A model generated the notes under the pieces. It was not told the DNA's origin, did not search any database, and saw nothing but the letters and a program-made list of their open reading frames with translations. The position numbers and the translations under genes are program-made. A DNA stretch of 64,000 bases, taken from the NCBI GenBank assembly GCA_903813345.2, contig CAIIXF020000005.1:26291375-26355374 (forward strand), given 5' to 3'. This DNA comes from Owenia fusiformis (lineage: Eukaryota; Annelida; Polychaeta; Sabellida; Oweniidae). Every line of letters begins with the position of its first letter. Position 1 is the stretch's first letter. Below are positions 10,807 through 22,800 of the stretch, piece after piece.

Positions 10807-13800
10807 ATTTTGCGAGATGATACGTATGGTGTTGCAGTACATGCTGTGAAGTTAAAACGAAATGTAGAGATGTATCAATGGGTGGAGCATGAACACAAGA
10901 GGTAGGAAGAGATTCATACAGTGCTCTCCCCCAGAATTTTCCTTATTCTTCATTTTCAAGTGGGTGCAAATGGATTCTCAGTTGATGCAAGCCTATAATT
11001 ATGTCACCACCAAAAACCATCTACAAGTTCTCAGAAGCTCAAATCTGACTTAAGATTGAACTCAAAATATTGTGAGCTACAAGGTGGTCACATGTTGTTG
11101 TGTAAATGCCTTGTTAAAATCTCAAGTGGGTGCAGTGCCCACTTGCTTTAATGCTGGGGAGATCACATCGTACTTTACACTCAGACCTTTGACTGGTGTT
11201 TAGCGAAGATGGTAAACACAAGCACACAAACAACAGAAGGCAGAGCAACCATTTCCTTCATATCACAACATTTCATGATGTAATTTCATGATGTTCCGTA
11301 AAATGTGGTATTTAGGCAAAAGATGGTATTTAGGCAAAATATGGTGTTTCTGTGTATTTTCATCAGTATCTGTAACAAATTGTTTCACTTTTGTAACCAT
11401 TTTAATCATTTACCAGGTAGTGACATTTTGTTGTGTTAATGCCTTTAATTGCATTTTTGTGTAATTCATACTGCCATGATCATCAGCAAATTAAATGGTT
11501 ATCATAATTATATTGATACTGAAATTAATTATAATTCTGGAATTTATGCAGTACATTGTTAAGTGTATGATGCGTAAGCAAAAATTGTTATGATTCACTT
11601 TTCATATTCAACTTGTATTGTACATGTGCAATTAATGAAAGGTAAAATAGGTGAAATATGGAATACAATAACAATGTGTTTAGCTTTGCTATTTTTGAAT
11701 GAAACTAATGGTTTTTATTGCACTGTCTGTTTGATCAGCCTCGTTAAGCTATATGCTCAATAAAGTCACCAGATGATTGTGTTTATTTCTAATATGAACT
11801 ATGAAGTGAATCATCAAACCAGCTTGTACATGTGAAATTTCTTCATTTGATAATCTTTTATCATGAACGGCAAGATATTCAGGCCTGTAGCCAGCTTTTG
11901 CCAAGAGGGGTTCACTTTTCAAAAAATTCTAGGGGGATTCACATCTGACAACTTAGCCCAAAATTGCTTGCAAAGTGCTCAGATTGACTCCAAAATGGTG
12001 AAAAACTACATGATTTTGAAAAAATTTGGCTGCAGGTGGGGGGCTGATGTCATTTTTTCCTTTTTTCAAAAGGCTGTAATTATGAACATTATCTGTATAT
12101 TTTAAACTTCTTTTTCATGTTTCTGATGTTTCATAATTATTTGTAGGGAAATTAATGAAGGCAGCAACACAAGGACTGAAACAACATATTCTTACAGTAA
12201 GTAACACTAATAAAGGATGAGGAATGGGGATAATCAGTTTCTCCACAGACTTACAGAAATATTTCTGAAAGTCCGTTCATTTATTGGTTTGAAAAATAAT
12301 TTTTTCCACCTGAAATCATACTAAAGATTTTTGTCAGTTTTCTATATCACTCTAAAGTCTTGTAATTGTAAGTCTGGAAAAACTAATAAATAGTATTCTT
12401 ATTTGACATATGATAGGAGGCTATATCCTATTGGAAATTCTAATGTACTTTCACAATGAAATGGGTGAATTATAAGATTACATTGTATTTCAATTTTTAG
12501 GCCAAGAATGGAGATCAGATGTTGTCAACAGTGGATCCTTCTCTAGTCCATATAATCATCAAAATCCAAAGTAAGTCCCCAAGACAAATTGTCTGATATT
12601 ACAACATCTACTGAGAGGCTATACATGTACATGTACAGTAAACATGCCTTAGTGAACACCACTCTAGCTCTAGTGAACACCTGTGTCCAGTGAACACCCC
12701 TTCACAGCTCATACTCTACTGACTTCTGTATAAAATACCCTCTCTGTAATGAACACCTACCTTCTATGAACACATTTTTGTGGCTCCATAGGTGTTCACT
12801 GAACACAGGTTTTACTGTAGTTATACAATATAGTGCACTGTATATCCCATACAGGTTGAGTATTAAATACATGTACACTAGGGATCCCACGATTGCTCGA
12901 TGCACCGATATAATCGCTAGAAATCACCTCCGATTCGATTAATCGATATGGATCCTCTATTTTCGATATTATCGATAATCGTTTTTCAAACCAACTCACC
13001 CGTTAAGTAAGTAAAAGAGCTCGATTAAACCAAAATTGACACAGCAAAACTCCGCGAAAAATTAAAAATTAAAAATATTTTGAAGAGCTAACATGACACG
13101 CCACATATTTTCGTGATTCAAACCGAACGTGAACTTTTTAGCAATAAATGGATTTTCAATAATTTTGCGAACATTTTTTGTGATTTTAGATGTGCATTTT
13201 CACACCAAATATTATACCATAAATTATCTTAATACGTAATAAATGCGATAGGGCCCTAGACGTATCTTTATTTTAATGTTTTAAGATGTTATAGTATCCT
13301 TTCAATTTGCAATATATTTAGCGAACGACAATCAAACATGACGTTCGAATATTTAATAAACAGCGAAACCTCGGCGAGGTTTAAAACTTTAAATCCCATA
13401 AATTTGCTGATATTCGTAATATGGGGAACACCATCGCAATAAACACAACCCAAAAGATAAGTCTGAGGTGTGGAGGTCTTCAAACAATCAATAACAACAC
13501 AACTTTCTGTGCTCAGAAGAGTAACTTTGAATTTTTTTTTAGTGGGGGGACTCGAACCCCCCCCCCCCCCCCCCCCCATGTAAACACAGACATTTACATG
13601 AATGTGTATCGAATCGTTTGTATCGAATCGTTTTCATAATATCGAGATACGTATCGAATCGAAACAAAATGTATCGTGGGATCCCTAATGTACACGAAGA
13701 TTTAAATTGATTTTTGTTCAGTGAAAACCTTTTGACTTTATATGTGATATATTCCATGGTCTAACATGTGGTTACCTTATTAGGTTAATCCTAGATACAT

Positions 13801-16800
13801 GCCCATTCACTAGACAAAATCATTAGAATGCCATTATCCAAATGTTTTTGCCATTTTTACTTATAGTTCTATGCCAGTCCAGACCTCTATGAAGCAGGCA
13901 AATGAAGTACAAGTTGGCAACTTTTATTTATCGACAAGTAAGTTATTTAGGACAGGCCCGTAGCCAGGGGGGTTCGATGGGTTCGAGCGAACCCCTCCTG
14001 GCCAAAAAAATCATGCAGTTTTTCACCATTCCGAGCACTTTTTAAGTGATTTTGGCCTTTTTTTGGACCAAAATTGTTACAAGTGAACCCTCCCTGGAAT
14101 TTTTCAAAAAGTGAACCCCCCTTGGCAAATCCTGGCTACGGGCCTGTAGGATGATACCTACCTAGTCTTGCGTATATACTCTCCATTGCCCCCCCCCCTC
14201 ATTCATTTTCTTTAACACAGTTGGGGAAATAGATAATGGGGGGGGGCAGAAACTTGAGGCAAGAGTATATTACATAAGGTGATAGGTTTTTTTGTTGTAA
14301 TTTACCGAAACATTATTTATCATATGAAAAACAGTATTGTATGTAATTGCATTGTATTCCTACTTTTAGTTATGGATACTTTACATGTAACTACATCTAT
14401 ATTATATCAGTCAAAGTAGCCTACAGAAAAATAAATGACAGTTCAATATAAAATGCTAGTAAGTGTTATGTGACATACATATGTGACATGGGTATGTCAT
14501 AAGTATGAGTACAAGTATTTATTCCGATTGTAATATGATAAACAAACCAGAGAAACAACTTTTTGCATTCATGAAATTAGTCATCATATATGCACATGCC
14601 TTAGGGGAGGCATCAAAAGTTCGATGTCGGATCGGAAACTAAATAAATCTAGTTTTGACTCTGACCCCCCCCCCTCCCCCCAAAAACTAAATACCATGAA
14701 AGTTGATAGCTGACTTCCGGTTTGAGAATTTATAAAATTATTGCTAAACATGATCTAGTTTTTTTGTTAATTCCTATCGTAATTTGCGGCTTTTAACAAC
14801 TTTTGATAGAATAGAATCCATTGGAATGATCTTGACGAAGAAAGCATCAGGTAAAATCTTTATTTTTAAACCATTCAAAGCATTCTCAGTCGAAATTGCC
14901 AAAAATTTGAAATGTTGAAATTTGTCGGATAGCAAACTGAAATGGGTTTGAACCCCCTCCCCTCCTAACTAGATTTATTTACTTCATAGATTTATTTAGT
15001 TTTCTATCCCACTTCTAACTTTTGATGCCTCCCCTTATACAGTAAAACCTGTCTTAGTGAACACCTCGCTCTAGTGAATATCTGTCCCCAGTGGACACCC
15101 TTCCTCTGCACATATTCTACTGACTTTGGTATAAGTTACCCTCGCTGTAGGGAACACCTACCAACACTGAACGTTTTTTCCCAGCAAAGAAATATTCAAT
15201 ATCCACAGGTTTTACTGTAGGCCAGTAAATCAATTGTACTACTTATTGTGACATCATACATCATATAATTGTTGAATTACATACACGAGTGAATCAAAAC
15301 ATTCAATAAACCAGCCTTATGAAACTATAGAGAGCATTATTGGGTTGTTTTTTCCGTGATCTTCCCATCTTTATGCTGTACTTCTAAATTTCAGATTTAC
15401 TAAGTAAATTGTCAGGATTCAAGAAGTTAATGCCAAGAGAAGCCCCCAAAGACCCCTCTATATTCCTCCTTGATGGTACCTTCTACCATGGATCAGGTCA
15501 ATTGACCAACCCCCAGGTCAGTTTGCTTGTTTATATACAATGATTTTATACAATGATTTAGCAATAAAAAGGATTTTTATGAGCACACTCTAGTATACTA
15601 ATGGCAATTGGTGTGTGTACACCAGCGTAGAAAATCTACATACATGTGGTGCAATCAGTGAGATGTGTTTGTTTTTACTTTGCCTTATGAGCGTAAACTA
15701 ACCAGAACTCATCATACCTGTGAATGTTTTAATCAAAGGGTCAAACTATCATACCACAGAGTTCATTAAAACACACAGGCATTGCCTTTGCTATGATACC
15801 ATGGATGGAGAAAAGTCTACATATCATATTAAAGGTCTTCAAATGGGCAGTATTTTTAATGGGTGTTTCTGCTACACATCAGGGATGATGTGCATTTGGT
15901 GTTAATCATTGCTTATTTATTGCTTAATTAAACTAAAATTTTATTTTAATTGAATTCATATTTTTCCAAAAAAGAACCTTTAAAAACAACCCTTTGAAAA
16001 AAATCACAATAATTATGATGATTTGGGTAAGACTTCAATTTGAATCAGAACGTACCTTTAAAAGAGAGCTTCATCCTCTCTCTTAAGTTAAGAGATTCTC
16101 TTTTGATCTCATCTTGTCAAAGTCCTGGTGTCAATTGCATTAGAATTGCAATTCCAGAAATGTATGCCTTTGTGAACAGTTGACAATTATGTCATAATCT
16201 AACTCCTATAAATATTTAAGTGGAACACCTCCCAAGTGGAACTCTATATTGAGGTATAAAAGGCATTCCACATACACAGGTTTTACTGTATATCATCGTT
16301 GTTAAATTACTTAAATACATTGTAGTTGTATTTATGTTCAGGTTGGTGATCTTCGTGTGACATTCCACTATGCAGGCCTCAGTGGGGCAGAATCAGCCTC
16401 CTTAGGACCTCCAGATGTTGTAAGTTTTGCACATATTCTTATTTTGATTGGAAAAATGTGGAAAGACCATTTTTTCTAAAAAACGGTGGTAGTATATGCT
16501 GTAAAAAATTCTAGGCTAGAAGGTTTTGGTTTGAAAAAAAGAAAGAACTTCTCAATATGCCATTGACCATTTGTTTCTTATTATCTATGAATATCAATAC
16601 GATTGTATTATATGAGCACAGACATTAATATATGAACGTAGAATGAAGCAGACATTATTTTTGAGAGTGGATAAAATGTTTACTTCACAATATGCCGGAG
16701 ATAACTTTTGTTGTTATATTTCAGGTGAGCGTGATTGCACGCCAGTCAGGAAATTCCTTGTCTAAATATGAAACTGAGGCTGGAGATGACCTTGAAATGT

Positions 16801-19800
16801 TGTATATGGGCCAACTAACAGCTGAGGTAACCATGTTTACATTTAAACAAAAATTGTATTTTGTGGTATTTTAAATTACAACTGTATAATCTGCATGGGT
16901 TTTAGACCAATAGTAAGATGGCAGTAGTGTACACTGTAGTTCATATGGTATGCTCTAAAGAGGGGAGTACCCCAGAAATCTTTATTTTAAGATGATTGGT
17001 TTTATATGTCTACATTGCTTCATAGTGAAATTAACGTAATATTATTTGAAGCATTTTAAAAAAAAATTTAGTTCAAAAATTTATTTATGTCACTTTCTGT
17101 CAGTTGACCAATCAGTGATGATGGGTCATCTCTATATGACTTTCCATTGAAGATATGGGTTTTCTCTGAACCCTGGGTATTCTCCCCTCTTAAAGAAGAT
17201 AGTACTATATAAATGCACTGCCATCTTTTTGTGAACATGATTTGTATCTACGTATTTGTTGCATTGAAATGTCTTCTGCCATAAATTATTTAAGTCACAC
17301 TGGTCCCTCCTACATTCTTTATATACACTCATACTCTTCGCCATAATATTGATCCTCTCGGACATAAACCCCAAGAAATGGGTAAAATCGGGTAATTGTT
17401 GTAAATAACATTAAAATCTCTTCAGAAATGCTCAATTGTCTATTACGAGTATATTTTACATTTTTTTCCAACAATATTTTTAACACTTCAGAATAAGACT
17501 CCTTTATTCTTGTGTGTTACAGCAAATCTTCCAGAAAGAACACATGCATAACAAAGTAGTGACATGGGGGGTGAGAGGTGGCGGTTGGCTGCTGATGTTC
17601 ATAGGATTTGGCTGCTTTACAAGTCTAATAACAACACTTGGTAAGTAGGAGATATCCAGGGGAACCCCCCAACCCATCCAAAAATTCTTTCAAAATCACG
17701 CAGTTTTTCACCATTCTGAACACTTTTCAAGTGATTTTGGAGTTGCTGTTTATACTTGGTCACATGTATGAACCAATAAGGACCAATCAGGGAGGAGTAT
17801 GACAGAGAGATAATAATATACAAATATTTATTTCATTGCAAATACCTTTACATTTGGCATCTTGTGAAAGATGTTTTAGAACATTTGCATGATGAGCGAA
17901 TACCTCCTGTTCTTTTATGTCATGTGACTTAGGTATGACCAATGATATTAGCTGACAATTATAAAATATTAGATTAGATATTGTATAATAGAATAACAAT
18001 AGAATATCTATATCTAGTAAAACATATACCAGTATGATTGATATTTTTTAGTTCTGATCCGAATAAAATGTCTATTTTAACTTTCATTTATAATTATACA
18101 TGTCCGTGTCTCAAATCTAGAGTTTGAGATTCATTCATTTCATACTTTTCTTTTTGTTATTCCCCCAAGGCAGCAAGATCTCTCCACAATGTTAAAAGAC
18201 GATTTTCATAGTTGGTATCCCTTGGCAGCCATTGGCATATTTTCTCAAATAGTTGGTACTCTTTTCTGTCCACCTTTCGTCGTTGATTAGCTAAATCTTC
18301 AAGTTCTGGTCTAAGTCCTGGTCAGAATTTGGAAAGAATATTTGTAGTTTGATTTTTAGTTTGATTTCATTTGATCAAACTAAAATATTGGTGACATATA
18401 TTATAAACATGTTGTTCTTGCAATCAAGGACGTCTATCTCAGAGATAAACGTCCTTGTTGCAATGTTTTTACCCACTCAACTCCAGTATGGAATAAAGTA
18501 TTTAGTTAGAGTATTCTTAGAGTGGCAGCAAATACATAGAGTTCAAAGTTGCAACTTGCAGGTAAAACGTTCAAAAAGCATGTTGATTGGTCTTTTACAA
18601 TACATACATTTATTAAAAAAACTTAAAGCTGTTCCATAAAATGAAGTCATGTCTTGAGTAGGATATTTTAGAAAAAGTAGGCATGCCATGGAATGGTGAA
18701 AGCTTTCCAAATCATTATCATTATCTTTAACTGCACTATTCTCCATATCAATTTTGCTTGTTCAACTTTAAAAAAGCAAATAAGTAATACTCACTAAAGC
18801 AACCGCCTTTCCACCCAAGAAACCCTTGACAGCAAGATATACGATTTTTTGGGCATATTTCATCTAAGCGTGGTTCAAAGTGACAACACCGTCGCCTAAA
18901 ATCATTTATAATCTTATGTTCAATACATTTTCATTCCATTTAAATGTCAATGAACAAATTAACCTATAGCAGGAGTCATATTTAAAAGAGTTTTAAAACC
19001 TTATGTTTTTGTTGACACACAGACTCAGACTGATATCTTGCAATGTACAGTATATACACTGCTTCATATATTTGGAGGCAAAAATGAACAGAGATTGCAA
19101 AAGCTGTCCTGTTTTAATGAGACAATCTTTGATAGTTGTTTCTGACTGATCTGACCTGATTTAAGCAGTGGATTCATACAATACAATCATTTGGCTGAAA
19201 ATAGCTGAAATGTTCATTTTCGGTATTTTAGAATTTTTCATAGAGTTTACTTACCCATTCTGACTCCGATCCATTCCTTTTGTTAGAATTCCATCTGTTA
19301 TAGCAATCCCAGCCAATAAACAAATGACTGCTGCCAATGTGAAATTCATCCTTATTTTTGAATCTCCAGATTTTTATTTCAGCTACTTGCCTTGTTTCCC
19401 TTGTTATGTTTTGAAAAACTTAGTTGGCATTTATTCAAATCATGAGGTCTACCCTAATATATGCTGCTATTCTTCTCAATTGCATGAAAATAGGAAATGT
19501 TTTTCTGATGTTAACAAGAAAAGTAAAAGAAAACATATCTTTTTTTGTTTCTGTTTTGTTTTGCTAGAACTTAGTTATTGTTTTGTATGTAGTGTACTAG
19601 ACTTGCTAAAGCCTTTGTGACCCCCACTCCTCTGTACACCTTCCCATGGGTGGTTGTGTTGAAGAAGATAAGAAGGGGGATGGGTCCAGCGACTGGAAGT
19701 AAGACTAGTAGTGTACTTTGTGCACTACCTTATCTAGTTCCAAGTAATATCTCTTGGTATTATTCATTATTATCTCAAAAGGCCTCCATTCATCAGTCAT

Positions 19801-22800
19801 TCAGTCATCCTTCTGTCTGCGGAATTAATCAAATTATTATGAGCCTTTATATTTTGTAGAAAAATGATGATTAGAAAAGAATTTGCATCAAGTTTGAGTT
19901 CCAAGTTTAGCTTACTCATGCCAATAAAAAGTTTGTTAAGTTCATTAGGGATATAGTGAACCTATAGTGAAGCCCTCCATCCATTATTCGGTCAGTCCAG
20001 GCAAGTCAAGTCCAGTCCAGCCCAGTCTAGTCCAGTCCAGTTAGTCAGTCCAGTACCACCAGGAAATCACACTGATTCTAAGAATATAGAAATTATATTA
20101 TACAAATATTTTATTTTATTGAAGCAAATACCTGTACATTTTGCACAAGAGATTTTCCCAAAGCCTGAAGGGCAACTGGGATGTCATCTTCCGAAACATG
20201 ATCCAGAAAATTACAAAATGCAGAAAGCAATATTACTTTATTTCATGACAGTAAGGAATGGATGATCAGCAAAAATTTCACTTGAAATTCTAGAAAATCA
20301 ACATTTTCATATATGAAGTGCTTATCTTTCTTCTCACCCTCTAAGGAAATTTTCCTTGTTTTCAAACAGTTTTTGACAGTTTGACACCATTACTCGCACT
20401 GAATGAAGTTGCATTGTACATTAGTGGAACTTGGTAATTGTTCATCAAAAGGCTTCATTGCTCTTTTAAATCAAATATGGAAAGAAGTCAAATACCCTTG
20501 GATCAAGGATGATGTTCTATTTGCATGATCAGTGAATACCATCTGTTCTTTTATGTTATGTGACTGACTGACCTAGGTATGACCATTAATACAAGCTGAT
20601 GATGATAACATATTAGATTAGATGTTGTATAATAGAATAACATATGCCAGTATATTTGATATTGTTTAGTTATAAAATGTCTATTGTATAACTTTAAATC
20701 AGGATCTGAAGTCTAGAGTTTGAGATTTGGACATTTCGTACTTTTCCTGTTTTCATTCCCGCAAGGCAGCAAGATCTCTCAGCAATGTTTTAAGACGATT
20801 TTCATAGTTGGTATCCCATGGCAGCCATTGTTGTATGTTCTCAAATAGTTGTCGCTCTTTTCTGTTCAGCCTTGATGAATATCTCACTATCTCTCCAAAT
20901 TCTTGGGCATATCCTGGTCAAAATTTGGAAAAAATATTTGTAGTTGGATTTGTGTTTTGAATTCATTTTTTAGTATAATTTCTGAGAAACATTTGAGATA
21001 TCAAATATGATTTTCATATGTATCATACAAACATAAAGCATTTTCATGAAATGAAGTTAGATCTTTTGTCACTTTGACAATTTTCCAATTTCCAGATTTA
21101 GCTTTATCCTTTTTTTCTTGTTCAGTTATAAGAAAGCGGATATGCCATGCAATACTTACTAAAGCAACCGCCTAACCACAGGACAAGCCCTTCACAGCAA
21201 GTTATATGTTCTGATGGGCAGCTCTCATATAAGGGTGTAGCAACTGCGCAACACCATCGGCTAAAATCATTGATCATCTTATGTACAGAGTGACTCAAAA
21301 AACATTTATTCAGTTGAACAGATTTGTGGGTTCTGCTTTTTTGGGTCACCTAGTAGAATTCATTAAAGGAATTCTAATTGTTAAAAATGACCAAAATATT
21401 GCAGTGTGATTACTTTCTGGGGTGAGGCCAAATGACCTTGACTTATTCATGACCCTACCTGCTTCATATATTTGTGGGTAGGAGTAAACAGATCATGGAT
21501 TATTGCAATAGCTCACCATGGGAGTTGACGAGAGACATATGAAATAATCTTTCATAATCTGATGTTTTCTGACTGGTCTGACCCGATTTGGTACAGTTTA
21601 CTTACTCATTCTGAGGCATATTCTGAGGCATTCCATCTGTTATAACAATGCCAGCCAATAAGTAAATTACTGCTGCTAATGTTAAATTCATCCTTATTTT
21701 TGAATCTTCAGATTTTTTGTTTAGTTATTCGCCTTGTTTCTCTTGTTTTGTTTTGAAAAATGTAGAATTAGTTGGCATTAGAGTGGCTGTTCAAAGGACT
21801 GATGAATGGATGTATATGGAATAATTACCGTATTCTCTTTAATTAGCGTCTAGTGCATTTAGAAAATTCAAAATTCAGCCTTCAGACCATAATAATAAGC
21901 ACTAGTGTAAGTACTCTGTTATCGCTCACTTGATTTCTTTGAAAATTCAATTTTTTGTCAATACTGGGTCATTCCTCAATATTTCTAGAACTTTGTTAAG
22001 CGAGGCAGGCACTTATTAGGGGGTGGGGACTAAATACGGCGATTTCGGTAGAATAATAACAAAAAAAGGTATTATTTGTTACTTGATATAGTCGTAAACA
22101 AAGTACACATCTTCAAAAACAATACAATAACTAAGTTCTAGCAAAACAAAACAAAAACATAAAAATCATAATACAGATTTTTCTAGTGAAATTTAAACAA
22201 GATGTTTTCCTTTCCTTTTCTTGTAAACATCAGAAAAACATTTCCTGTTTTCATGAAATTGAGAAGAATAGCAAGTCTATACAGGGTGTTTCATAATGAT
22301 TGTCCCTATACAGGATGTTTCATAATGATTGTCCTTCTCGCAATCACCAACTTAGATAACATCATAACTCCATGTCTTATATATCAGACGAAAGGTGATT
22401 CAATTTTAGACTGAAGCTCAGCAGCTTTTACTATTTGCTACTGTAACATATATATCTTCAAAAGGTGTCCATTTGATCTATGGCATAAAATCGAGTAGTC
22501 ATGTGCTCTGTTAAAAGCAATGATAACCGAGGTCCAGAGGATATACAGTATCTTTATGATATTTGAAAAAATATTTAAATATTTCAAAGAATTACACAGA
22601 GAGCTCTAAATAATGAATGGATTTACTATCTTGTCTCTTTAAAACCTTAACAAATAGTGGCCATAAATTGAGTCCTGGGCTTAAATCCTTCAATTCCTTC
22701 ACTTGTTGTGTAAAATGATGATGAATATAAAAGAAAATGTAAACTGGCTACCTTGATATGTGAATTTGCATCAGATTTAAGATCTCTTCTAAGTTTGACT

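Larger units (their letters stand above)
17780..20060. repeat. Segmental tandem duplication, unit A
   Basis: This unit and unit B (20065-23390) carry the same series of landmarks in the same order: a TTTATT-rich start, 'tctgttcttttatg', the three minus-strand exons of a small gene, 'gaatttgcatca', 'ggatatagtgaagccctcca', then a CCAGT-type pentanucleotide tract. It ends with the tract at about 19975-20045. Confidence 0.8.
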
